Part shown: one piece after another, positions 1 through 7,151 of the stretch
Layout: each line of letters begins with the position of its first letter
How positions within the stretch are numbered: the stretch's first letter is position 1
Assembly (NCBI GenBank): GCA_025449935.1
Contig: JANWIJ010000072.1
Coordinates: 1-52,178, forward strand
Reading direction: 5' to 3'
DNA: 52,178 bases
Source: Chitinophagaceae bacterium
GTDB taxonomy: Bacteria; Bacteroidota; Bacteroidia; Chitinophagales; Chitinophagaceae
Notes under the pieces: generated by a model
The model's database searches: none
The model's input: the letters and a program-made list of their open reading frames with translations, nothing else
Told to the model about the DNA's origin: nothing
Translations under genes and position numbers: made by a program

Positions 1-634
1 CCAGCATCAGCAACCATTTCCAGTCCAGGAAAAGCTTCCACTCCTTCCGGTAAAAAATATAAAACAGTGCCGCTACTGCCGGTACAAATACTGCAATATG
101 CCCTTTGGTGCAAAACCCGAGTGCTAATCCCAGTGCTGCACCCGCCATATAGAGCAGTTTTTTTTGTTGTATAAACTCCACCAGCTGCCAGGTACAAAAA
201 GCAATACAGGCTGTCAGGATAGCATCCATCCGTACATCATTGTTGGCAAGGATATACGCAAAAGCGGAAGCCACCACCAGCGCGGCCAGTCTTCCCACTT
301 CCACATTATATAAGGCCTTTCCCAGGCGGTAGGTGGAATAAGTGCCGAGTATGGTAAACAACAGCGAAGGAAACTTGTAGGCAAAGGTTGTGACACCGAA
401 AATCTTATAGCTGAAAGCACAGAGCCAGAAATGTAAATGTGGTTTATCCAGGTAATCCCTGCCATAATCCACCAGGTTCACATAATCGCCGGTGAGGTGC
501 ATCCGCAAAGCAATATTGGCGTGGTGGGCCGAATCATTATCCATTAGCGGAACAAAGAGCCCAAAGCAATAGACCAGTCCCAGCAGGAAAAACAGGAACC
601 GGTACGTGTTGCGGGAAAGAAAAACAGTATCCAA
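1..634 (-). CDS. ArnT/PMT-like (GT39 family) membrane glycosyltransferase, 3' part outside window
   Basis: The frame is open from about position 634 leftward to the window edge, so the C-terminal part is missing. It encodes a hydrophobic N-terminal helix (RFLFFLLGLVYCFGLFVPL), then an acidic lumenal-type loop with DNDSAHHANIALRM and DYLDKPHLHFW, and then more membrane segments including NNDVRMDAILTACIAF. This order matches the first transmembrane helix and catalytic Asp loop of GT39 lipid-linked sugar transferases such as ArnT, which move a sugar from a polyprenyl phosphate donor in the periplasm. The start is unclear. There is no ATG before the first helix, so a TTG at 634 is proposed; ATG 544 would delete the first helix. 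The family is fairly sure; the acceptor (lipid A or protein) is unknown. Confidence 0.75.
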   Translation of the reverse strand, partial: MDTVFLSRNTYRFLFFLLGLVYCFGLFVPLMDNDSAHHANIALRMHLTGDYVNLVDYGRDYLDKPHLHFWLCAFSYKIFGVTTFAYKFPSLLFTILGTYSTYRLGKALYNVEVGRLAALVVASAFAYILANNDVRMDAILTACIAFCTWQLVEFIQQKKLLYMAGAALGLALGFCTKGHIAVFVPAVAALFYIFYRKEWKLFLDWKWLLML

Positions 635-732
635 GCCTTTCGATTTTATGCAAAATAAACAAATGGCCCAGAGTTTTATGAACGGGCCCGGAAAGAAAGC
701 AATGTTTGTTAACTTGGAAATCAAACCAGCAC

Positions 733-1266
733 ATGAAAAAATTATTTATGGCGTTCAGCGCCTTTTTGATCGCGTCAGCCGCGCTTGCCAACCAAACCGA
801 CAGCATACCTGCCGATCCCAACGATGTTTCGTCTGTTGATGCCCTCATTAAAGCCGTGTATGCTGTTATTTCCGGCCCCGCCGGTGAAAAAAGAAACTGG
901 GACCGGATGCGGACCCTGTTTGTGCCGGATGCACGGATGATCCCCACGGGTAAGAAACCAACAGGCGAAGGAGTGAGAAGAGCACTGAGCGTTGAAGACT
1001 ATATTGCCAGCTCAGGCCCTTTCCTGGAAAAAAATGGATTTTTTGAAACCGAGATTGGCCGCAAAACCGAACAATACGGGAATATTGTTCATGTTTTCAG
1101 CACTTACGAGAGCCGGAAAACAAAAGAGGATGAAAAGCCCTTTATGCGGGGGATCAACAGTTTCCAGTTGTGGAACGATGGCAAGCGCTGGTGGGTGATC
1201 AATATTTTATGGGAAAGTGAAAGCAAGGAAAACCCCATTCCTCCAAAATATATAGGGTCAAACTGA
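733..1266 (+). CDS. Secreted NTF2/SnoaL-like protein
   Basis: A 177-residue protein starts at ATG 733 with a signal peptide (MKKLFMAFSAFLIASAALA). An in-frame ATG at 706 would put nine polar residues before it and is less likely. The mature part has the feel of a single NTF2-like cone: an early helix (SVDALIKAVYAVISG), an RMRTLFVPDARM segment, and late strands GINSFQLWNDGKRWWVINILWE. This resembles small periplasmic SnoaL-like proteins found in many Bacteroidota, whose ligands are mostly unknown. No enzymatic residue can be assigned with confidence. Its 3' end overlaps the 3' end of the opposite-strand phosphatase gene by 9 bp, so the two transcripts converge. It is probably a single gene and is not part of the arsenic operon. 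Confidence 0.7.
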   Translation: MKKLFMAFSAFLIASAALANQTDSIPADPNDVSSVDALIKAVYAVISGPAGEKRNWDRMRTLFVPDARMIPTGKKPTGEGVRRALSVEDYIASSGPFLEKNGFFETEIGRKTEQYGNIVHVFSTYESRKTKEDEKPFMRGINSFQLWNDGKRWWVINILWESESKENPIPPKYIGSN

Positions 1267-1659
1267 TCTGAGAGACGCTATCAAAGAGGCTACTTTTTCT
1301 TTGATCAGGTCACGCACCCTGTTGAAATCCTCTTCATTCATTTCTTTTGGATCCGGGATATCCCAATCAATGAATTGCTTCGCAGGCATCCAGGGACAGG
1401 CATCCCCGCAACCCATCGTCACTACGGCGTCAAATGGCCCGTATTCTTTTACCTGGTCGAGTGATTTGGAACGGTGTTTTTTCAGGTCGTAACCCAGTTC
1501 CTTCATGGCAATGATCGCTTTCTGATTGATCCTTCCGGAAGGACGGGAGCCGGCGCTGTAAGCTTTCACCGTGGCGCCACCCAGCATTTTGGCAAAAGCC
1601 TGGCTCATCTGGGAGCGGTTACTGTTCTCAATACAAACAAAAAGAATCCTCTTCGGCAT
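1258..1659 (-). CDS. arsC: Low-molecular-weight phosphatase-type arsenate reductase
   Basis: This 133-residue protein has the LMW-PTP P-loop C-x5-R (FVCIENSNRSQ, Cys9 and Arg15), the DP loop (DIPDP, about 100-104) and two further cysteines in MGCGDACP (Cys84, Cys88). In thioredoxin-coupled arsenate reductases the P-loop Cys attacks arsenate, and a downstream Cys pair relays the disulfide. The three-cysteine set and the neighbouring arsR and arsM support arsenate-to-arsenite reduction rather than tyrosine phosphatase activity. The start is placed at 1659 (MPKRILFVC). The longer open frame to 1734 would run through a hairpin and the upstream peptide gene. It is the last gene of the leftward arsenic operon. 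The short Cys84-Cys88 spacing differs from the longer spacing of the classical plasmid enzyme. Confidence 0.85.
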   Translation of the reverse strand: MPKRILFVCIENSNRSQMSQAFAKMLGGATVKAYSAGSRPSGRINQKAIIAMKELGYDLKKHRSKSLDQVKEYGPFDAVVTMGCGDACPWMPAKQFIDWDIPDPKEMNEEDFNRVRDLIKEKVASLIASLRSV

Positions 1660-1670
1660 CCGGTAAAGGT

Positions 1671-1698
1671 AAAGAGCCGTCGGACAACGGCTCTTTTT
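1671..1698. terminator. Perfect 10-bp hairpin between Cys-rich peptide gene and arsC
   Basis: AAAGAGCCGT (1671-1680) pairs perfectly with ACGGCTCTTT (1687-1696) across a 6-nt loop. On the plus strand it is followed by a T-rich run, the shape of an intrinsic terminator. In the leftward operon direction the downstream T-run is weak, so it may act there as a partial terminator or processing site that lowers arsC relative to arsM and the small peptide. Function is inferred from structure only. Confidence 0.55.
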
Positions 1699-1703
1699 AG
1701 TTT

Positions 1704-1790
1704 TTAGCAGCAACCCCAGTCGCTTCCGCAGCAAATACTTCCTGCTTCACAACAACCGGGATCCTTCTGTAATTGAGTGTTCTTTTTCAT
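1704..1790 (-). CDS. 28-residue Cys-rich peptide in the arsenic operon
   Basis: ATG 1788-1790 opens a 28-codon frame ending in TAA at 1704-1706. The peptide begins MKKNTQLQKDPGCC and ends in GSDWGCC. It has six cysteines arranged as three CC pairs. It lies 38 bp downstream of arsM and upstream of arsC on the same strand. The spacing of CC pairs resembles the C-terminal tail of the neighbouring ArsM (CCEPGSGCC), and the ArsR protein also ends in CC. Vicinal thiols bind trivalent arsenic, so an arsenite-binding or metallochaperone role is a reasonable inference. I do not recognise a named family. It could also be a detached remnant of an ArsM tail. It is too short for ordinary gene finders. Confidence 0.6.
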   Translation of the reverse strand: MKKNTQLQKDPGCCEAGSICCGSDWGCC

Positions 1791-1828
1791 GGCTTTACTT
1801 TTTATAATTAAGAAATATAAAAACATGT

Positions 1829-2686
1829 TTAGCAACAGCCGCTCCCCGGCTCGCAACAGTTCCGCTCATCTTTGGCGGGCTTTTCAGCGTACACGGTTAT
1901 GCTGGTGATCCGGGTGTTGCTTTTCTTATAGTTTGCAATTTCTTCTTCGCTGAAATAGTTTTTTAAAATTTCATCCGGAACGGTGATCGTTTTATCCTTT
2001 TGCAGGGTAATATTTTTAAAACCGGCTTCTTCAATAATTCCAAGGTATTCTTTCTTTTGAACGGCACCTGAAACGCAGCCGGCATATAGTTCAGCCACTT
2101 CTTTCCATTTTTCCGGCAACTCACCTTCGAGTACGATATCAGAAATCGAAAAGTGGCCACCCGGTTTTAAGACCCGGAAGATTTCGCCGAACACTTTATG
2201 TTTATTGGGAACAAGGTTTAGTACACAATTGCTGATCACCACATCCGCTTTTGCAGCCGTTACCGGCATGTCTTCAATATCGCCCTGGCGAAACTCGATA
2301 TTGTTCAGCCCCAGTTTTTCAGCATTCTGACGGGCTTTTGTGATCATGGCATCGGTAAAATCAATCCCGATAACCTTTCCGGTTTCCCCGGTTAATTTCC
2401 TGGCTACGAATGCGTCATTCCCTGCACCACTGCCGAGGTCTATCACCGTGTTACCTTCCTTTATTTTCGCGAATTCGGTGGGAAGCCCGCAGCCAAGACC
2501 CAGGTCGGCTTCCGGGTTATACCCCCCGATTTTTGTGTAATCATCGGCCATGATATTGTAAATATCATCACCGCAGCAGGACGAGGTAGCACCGCAACAG
2601 GAGGATTGATTCTCTTCTTTGGATTGATTGGCGATGGCGGTGTATTTTTCACGGACCACGCGCTTGATGTCTGTACTTGTGTTCAT
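1829..2686 (-). CDS. arsM: Arsenite S-adenosylmethionine methyltransferase
   Basis: A 285-residue class I methyltransferase. The SAM motif I is VIDLGSGAGNDAF (81-93), with the acidic residue after strand 2 in IGIDF (107-110). The arsenic-binding cysteines of the ArsM family are all present: GLGCGLP (Cys66), SNCVLNL (Cys154) and AGCVSGA (Cys204). Extra CC pairs occur at 30-31 and 37-38 and at the end (277-278, 284-285). The enzyme methylates As(III) stepwise in the cytoplasm using SAM, giving methylated and finally volatile arsenicals. It sits 25 bp downstream of arsR and is presumably co-transcribed. No efflux pump gene (arsB or acr3) is present nearby, so methylation may be the main detoxification route encoded here. 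Confidence 0.93.
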   Translation of the reverse strand: MNTSTDIKRVVREKYTAIANQSKEENQSSCCGATSSCCGDDIYNIMADDYTKIGGYNPEADLGLGCGLPTEFAKIKEGNTVIDLGSGAGNDAFVARKLTGETGKVIGIDFTDAMITKARQNAEKLGLNNIEFRQGDIEDMPVTAAKADVVISNCVLNLVPNKHKVFGEIFRVLKPGGHFSISDIVLEGELPEKWKEVAELYAGCVSGAVQKKEYLGIIEEAGFKNITLQKDKTITVPDEILKNYFSEEEIANYKKSNTRITSITVYAEKPAKDERNCCEPGSGCC

Positions 2687-2711
2687 GGTTATACTTTTTT
2701 TAGTTATTAAA

Positions 2712-3047
2712 TCAGCAACAGGCTTTTTCGTTTTTTACTTTCAGGGTGGTAAAAAGGGAATTGAATTCGGTATTGAATTTTTCAAAAGCTTTCCAGTTGA
2801 TGCAGTAACAACTGCGGGGACCGTCAATATTTCCGTCAATCAGCCCGGCATTCTTTAATTCTTTCAGGTGCTGGCTCACGGTGCTTTGTGCCAGGGGAAG
2901 GAGTTCTACAATGTCGCCGCAAATACATTCATTCCTTTTCGCCAGCACATTCAGGATGGCGATGCGGGCGGGGTGACTTATCGCTTTGGCAAAGGCGGCC
3001 AGCGATTGTTCTTTGGGGTTGAATTCTTCTTTCTTGTTGAAGGCCAT
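2712..3047 (-). CDS. arsR: ArsR-family arsenic-responsive repressor
   Basis: A 111-residue winged-helix protein with the SHPARIAILNVLA helix, the ECICGD segment (Cys41, Cys43), the recognition helix QSTVSQHLKELKNAGLI and a wing GPRSCYCIN (Cys80, Cys82). It ends in ACC (Cys110-111). In ArsR/SmtB repressors, thiols near the recognition helix bind As(III) and release the operator. The C-x-C here matches the ELCVCDL-type arsenic site in position. The additional C-terminal CC may provide a further ligand. It is the first gene of the leftward unit arsR-arsM-peptide-arsC and is preceded by a promoter with an overlapping inverted repeat. Assignment to the family is secure; arsenic specificity is inferred from the neighbours. 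Confidence 0.9.
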   Translation of the reverse strand: MAFNKKEEFNPKEQSLAAFAKAISHPARIAILNVLAKRNECICGDIVELLPLAQSTVSQHLKELKNAGLIDGNIDGPRSCYCINWKAFEKFNTEFNSLFTTLKVKNEKACC

Positions 3048-3056
3048 GTTTTAAAT

Positions 3057-3098
3057 CTTATATCGCAAATATACGATAAGCAATTTCATAATTCCAAA
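3057..3098 (-). promoter_or_regulatory. Putative arsR promoter with overlapping inverted-repeat operator
   Basis: Read leftward, TTTG (3095-3098) is followed after 21 bp by TATATTTG (3066-3073). This fits the Bacteroidota -33/-7 pattern (TTTG / TAnnTTTG). An inverted repeat brackets the -7 box exactly: CTTATATCG (3057-3065) and CGATAAG (3074-3080). An ArsR dimer bound there would block polymerase, which suggests autoregulation of the arsenic operon. The box match and symmetry are seen in the sequence; binding is inferred. Confidence 0.55.
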
Positions 3099-3117
3099 TA
3101 TTTCCCGGAATTTTTTT

Positions 3118-4026
3118 TCAGGACCCCCCGGCGGGGGATTTCCGTTTGACCCCGGAAATGATAATACCGGATAAGATAATGCACAGCATACCCGAAAGGG
3201 ACATCCAGTCCGGGAAAGCATCCCCCAGCGCCATGCCAATGAATACGGAGAAGATAATGTTGGCGTAACCGATGGCGGAAACTACCCCGGCTTTATCAGC
3301 GCTGTAGGCTTTGGTGACAAAGTATTGCCCGAAAAGAGCGGCAAGGCCCAGCCAGGAAACATAAAACCATTCAATTCCCACCGGCCACTTCCACCTGATA
3401 AATAGAATATCATCGGGGGGAAGATTAGCGGCATACCCGGTAAGCATAAAAATAACAGGGATCAGCACGCCGGTTCCAATAAATGACAGCACAATAATTC
3501 TTGCATCATAATGACCCGCCAACCGGTTCACGGTGATATAGGCCAGCGCCGCCGTGATTCCCGAGATCAATCCCGCTACATGGTAATACCAGGGAAAATG
3601 CATGGCCGGTTTATAGATAAGGAGCATCCCGATAAAACCCAGCAGCACCGCCAGCATAACATAGCGTCCATGGTATTCCCGGAACAGGAGGAATGAAAGA
3701 ACCGCAATGAATAAGGCAGAAGTAAGATTGTAGGTCATGGCGGTACCCAGCGGAATGTGCAGGATACAATACAGCAACGTGTAAAGCGCTATTGTTCCCA
3801 TCAGGCCCCGGAAAAGAAGCAGGTGAAACTTTCCTCCTTTATTTACCGGGGGTTTAATAATAAACCCGGCCAGCAAAACCAGCAAACCAATTGCATTTCT
3901 CCAGAAAACCAGCTGTCCGGCACCAAAACTTCCTTTCAAAAGTTTGGCGGCGCCACCCATCAGCGAGAAACCAAGCGCTGCGAGCAGCATATAAAGAATT
4001 CCTTTGTATCGGGAATCAACGGTCAT
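3118..4026 (-). CDS. EamA/DMT-superfamily membrane transporter
   Basis: A 302-residue integral membrane protein with about ten hydrophobic helices, arranged as two EamA repeats. The first repeat starts GILYMLLAALGFSLMGGAAKLL and contains the LLVFWRN-type helix end (GQLVFWRNAIGLL). The second contains a paired helix followed by AALFGQYFVTKAYSADKAGVVSAI, a conserved EamA feature. Such proteins export small metabolites or amino acids across the inner membrane. Its start codon shares one base with the stop of the upstream aminotransferase gene (TGATG), so translation is probably coupled and the substrate may be an amino acid or keto acid. The exact substrate cannot be read from sequence. Confidence 0.85.
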   Translation of the reverse strand: MTVDSRYKGILYMLLAALGFSLMGGAAKLLKGSFGAGQLVFWRNAIGLLVLLAGFIIKPPVNKGGKFHLLLFRGLMGTIALYTLLYCILHIPLGTAMTYNLTSALFIAVLSFLLFREYHGRYVMLAVLLGFIGMLLIYKPAMHFPWYYHVAGLISGITAALAYITVNRLAGHYDARIIVLSFIGTGVLIPVIFMLTGYAANLPPDDILFIRWKWPVGIEWFYVSWLGLAALFGQYFVTKAYSADKAGVVSAIGYANIIFSVFIGMALGDAFPDWMSLSGMLCIILSGIIISGVKRKSPAGGS

Positions 4027-5168
4027 CAGAAACGGGATAATTTTTCAACGGCAGCTTCCAGGGTTTCTTCTTTTTTTGAAAAACAAAAGCGAAGCACTTT
4101 ATCATCTTTTCCCTGCTGGTAAAAAACCGAAACCGGAATGGTTGCCACACCGGCTTCCTTTGTAAGACGGACCGCAAAATCTTTATCGCCCTCATCGCTG
4201 ATGCGTTCATAAGTGCCGCAGATAAAGTAACTGCCATAGGAGTCAGCCATGGTAAACCTGGTTTGCTCCATCAGCTTTTTGAAATAATCTCTTTTCTGTT
4301 GCATAATGGAAGACAAGGAAAGGTAAGCCTCCTTTTTATGCAGAAATTTGGCCAGGGCAACCTGCGTGGGTGTGTGACAGGAAAAACAATTGAACTGGTG
4401 CACTTTCCTGAACTCTTTACTCAAGGGTTCCGGGGCAATGCAATAGCCCAGCTTCCAGCCGGTACAGTTATAGGTTTTGCCAAATGAAAAACAAACAAAG
4501 CTTCTTTGCAGCAGGTCCGGGTAGCGTAAAATACTCTGGTGGGGGATCTCATCAAAAATGAGGTGTTCATACACTTCATCGCTGATGATGAAGATATTTG
4601 TACCCGCGGTGATCTTTCTTAATTGCGCTATATCCTCTTCGCGGATCACGCTGCCGGTAGGGTTATGCGGCGAATTAACAATGATGGCTTTTGTTTTGGA
4701 CGTAACCGCTTTTTGTACAGTGGTCCAGTCAATATGATAGTCCGGGTAAACCAGGTTGATGGTGACAGCCTTTGCGCCATTGATCTCAATATTGGGGATA
4801 TAACTATCATAAGCCGGTTCAAACACAACCACTTCATCGCCGGGCTGGAGAATAGCGGTAAGTGCGGAATAGATAGCATAAGTTCCCCCCGGCGTAATGG
4901 TGATTTCTGTATCAGGATTGATACGGGCCTGGTAAAGGAAAGCCGCTTTCCCAGCAATGGCTTCCCGTAAAGGCATCCAGCCGGGCATCGGGGGGTACTG
5001 GTTAAAATCATTTTTCATTGCTTCATTCACCAGTGCTACCAGTTCTTCACTCATCGGGAAATCCGGAAATCCCTGGCCCAGGTTAATGGCATTGTGTTCA
5101 CTGGCAAGGCGGCTCATCACGGCAAAAATCGTGGTGCCTACAGCGGGAAGTTTGGATTGAATATGCAA
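4026..5168 (-). CDS. PLP-dependent class I/II aminotransferase, methionine aminotransferase type
   Basis: A 380-residue fold-type I aminotransferase. It shows the N-terminal INLGQGFPDFP motif typical of the YbdL/kynurenine aminotransferase group, NSPHNPTGS around the PLP-ring contact, ISDEVYEH with the pyridoxal-binding Asp and Tyr, and SFGKTYNCTGWKLGY carrying the Schiff-base Lys. Close family members transaminate methionine, glutamine, kynurenine or aromatic amino acids in the cytoplasm. The length is normal. It is the first gene of a two-gene unit with the EamA transporter, sharing a one-base stop/start overlap. Methionine is favoured from the LGQGFPDFP group, but substrate choice within this group is not secure. 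Confidence 0.85.
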   Translation of the reverse strand: MHIQSKLPAVGTTIFAVMSRLASEHNAINLGQGFPDFPMSEELVALVNEAMKNDFNQYPPMPGWMPLREAIAGKAAFLYQARINPDTEITITPGGTYAIYSALTAILQPGDEVVVFEPAYDSYIPNIEINGAKAVTINLVYPDYHIDWTTVQKAVTSKTKAIIVNSPHNPTGSVIREEDIAQLRKITAGTNIFIISDEVYEHLIFDEIPHQSILRYPDLLQRSFVCFSFGKTYNCTGWKLGYCIAPEPLSKEFRKVHQFNCFSCHTPTQVALAKFLHKKEAYLSLSSIMQQKRDYFKKLMEQTRFTMADSYGSYFICGTYERISDEGDKDFAVRLTKEAGVATIPVSVFYQQGKDDKVLRFCFSKKEETLEAAVEKLSRF

Positions 5169-5178
5169 AACAGGTTGT

Positions 5179-5218
5179 TTTAAAATAAAAAAACAGCTTC
5201 CTGTAATAAGAAGCTGTT
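5179..5218 (-). terminator. Intrinsic terminator downstream of the 582-residue secreted protein gene
   Basis: AACAGCTTC (5192-5200) and GAAGCTGTT (5210-5218) form a perfect 9-bp stem with a 9-nt loop. Read leftward the stem is followed by TTTTTTTATTTT, a strong rho-independent signature. It lies 26 bp past the stop of the upstream gene and just before the aminotransferase start, so it separates the two transcription units. Confidence 0.8.
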
Positions 5219-5244
5219 GCTAAGGTCTGCATTTCCCGTCAAAA

Positions 5245-6993
5245 CTACCGGACCGTAATCTTCGCAAACCGTAATTCTGTCTTAGCCATCATGTGCTGCC
5301 GCCAGGAAGGAATGAATAACTCATTCTTTACCACGAAAGCATGCCGGGGCATTAATATCGTTTCATCATTATTGGAACCGATTATTTTCCTGGTCATTTT
5401 ACCCGTGCCGAGGTCAATGGAAACGCCATATACGGTGCTTCTCTTCCGGAAATTGTATACGGTCTTAACCTTATTGCCATATTCGGGGTTAACATTGTTG
5501 CTGTTATGATCATTCATGATAATGACCAGGTTGTTATTATTGATAAGACTGGAATAGGAAGAATAATAAGGCATACCGCCGCGGGATGCAAAATAGCCGC
5601 TGTAATCATAACCAAAACTAATCCCTGAACCATAGCCTGACCTGCTGGTCCGGATCTCTTCCACCTGCGATTTGGGCAACGCATTCAGCCATTTAATGTT
5701 GCCGTCCTTATCCGCGTTGATCACCAGGATGTCCTGGTTTGTGAAACGGTGGACGCTGGTCGTGGTGGTGTTCCAGGTCCTGGTGGTATTATTATACGAG
5801 GAACTGGTGTAAGTATAGTGGGCATATTTGGAGACCTCGCTGGTGATGATCACCGAGTTATCCACGGGGTTGATATTAACTGACTTGATGACAAAACTAT
5901 TGGGGAATTCTTCCTCATCATCGTCATCCTTCGCTTTCTTCGCCTGTTTCTTTTCTTCTTTTGAAAGGTCATCATCGTCCGCCTCATCAATGAATCCCTT
6001 GCCGAGCATCCCGGAATTTATTTCCTTGTAAGAACTGAGAACCAGGACCCCTTTTTCGGGATCCACCTTGTTGATATAAAAACCATTCAGGTCTTCCTTT
6101 TTGGCTGCATTGCTGTAAAAACCGGCCAGCAGCATTTCGCCCCCCGGCTGTTCTATCAGCTTCCCGCTGATGACGTATTTGTCATCCGAATCAATTTTTA
6201 CATCGGTTTCCTTTTTACCATCCTGGTTATAAATAGACATTGCGTATTGCTTAAAAACCAGTCTTTTCTTTTTCTTTTTTCCGTACTGGGCCTCTTCGTA
6301 TTCCTTTCCCAGTAAAATGATTTTATTGTTTTTGGTGTATTGCACATCCTGCAAGGCGTAGTTGTCAGGATTAAAGGATAGATCAATAATGGCCGATTCT
6401 TTTCTTTTCAGGGATTTGTCCAGCAGGTGCACACCAAGGGTGACTTTTTCCTTTCCTGAAATATTGCTGACCATTAAAAAACTGTTTCCATCCTGGACAG
6501 GTGTGATCTTCATCTCGTAATCATCTTTTTTACTTTCCAGCTGGTAGCTTCCCAACTCGGTAAAGTCTCCCGACAGGTCCCCAGAATTCTTGTCAACCTT
6601 TGCCCCATAGACTTTGAATAGTTTTTCTTTCTTTTCAAAATCAGTGGCAAACATATAAAGGTCATTGCCGAGGGTTTGAAAGCTCTGGAAGTCCAGGCCC
6701 TTCAGTTCTTTTTTATATTCTTTGTCGAATACTTCGGCGAAGTTTTTATCGAGCTTCATCAGCTTGATGCTGGTACCGTAGCTGGCACCGATGATGAAAT
6801 AGCCTTTCATCTTTACACGCGACTCGGTAAAATAGAGGCCGGTATTATCAGCAGCCACTATATCAAGGTCGGCTGTTCCTTTTTTCAGTTTTATCTCTTC
6901 CCCCAGCGTCATGCGGTAGCTGGTCTGTGCCGTTTGGGAAAAGGCGAAAAGGGAGAAACAGCAGGCCGCGAGGAGTAAACAACGTTTTTTCAT
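5245..6993 (-). CDS. Secreted protein of unknown function, 582 residues
   Basis: The protein begins with a signal peptide (MKKRCLLLAACCFSLFAFSQ) and has no later membrane segment. The mature part is rich in beta-type segments, with repeated patterns of the kind KxxKIILLGKEYEE and GGEMLLAGFYSN that suggest propeller-like or repeated sheets. Near residues 345-375 there is a charged stretch of Asp, Glu and Lys runs (DEADDDDLSKEEKKQ). A Tyr/Ser/Gly-rich region lies near the C-terminal third (SGYGSGISFGYDYSGYF). I do not recognise a family or catalytic residues. It is likely periplasmic or surface located. It stands alone between an upstream gap and its own downstream terminator, so it appears monocistronic. 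Confidence 0.75.
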   Translation of the reverse strand: MKKRCLLLAACCFSLFAFSQTAQTSYRMTLGEEIKLKKGTADLDIVAADNTGLYFTESRVKMKGYFIIGASYGTSIKLMKLDKNFAEVFDKEYKKELKGLDFQSFQTLGNDLYMFATDFEKKEKLFKVYGAKVDKNSGDLSGDFTELGSYQLESKKDDYEMKITPVQDGNSFLMVSNISGKEKVTLGVHLLDKSLKRKESAIIDLSFNPDNYALQDVQYTKNNKIILLGKEYEEAQYGKKKKKRLVFKQYAMSIYNQDGKKETDVKIDSDDKYVISGKLIEQPGGEMLLAGFYSNAAKKEDLNGFYINKVDPEKGVLVLSSYKEINSGMLGKGFIDEADDDDLSKEEKKQAKKAKDDDDEEEFPNSFVIKSVNINPVDNSVIITSEVSKYAHYTYTSSSYNNTTRTWNTTTTSVHRFTNQDILVINADKDGNIKWLNALPKSQVEEIRTSRSGYGSGISFGYDYSGYFASRGGMPYYSSYSSLINNNNLVIIMNDHNSNNVNPEYGNKVKTVYNFRKRSTVYGVSIDLGTGKMTRKIIGSNNDETILMPRHAFVVKNELFIPSWRQHMMAKTELRFAKITVR

Positions 6994-7151
6994 ATGGTAG
7001 TTTTTGAGGCCGCTAAAGTAATTGAAAGTCCGGGGGAATAAAATAGTTCCCTGTCAAAATAATCCTAAAGAAAAACGTGCCTGGAAGGCCTTTAGATTCT
7101 CCGCCCGGGGCCTTAGGCATGCCGCGAATGAATAAAATTCTCTTGTATCTT

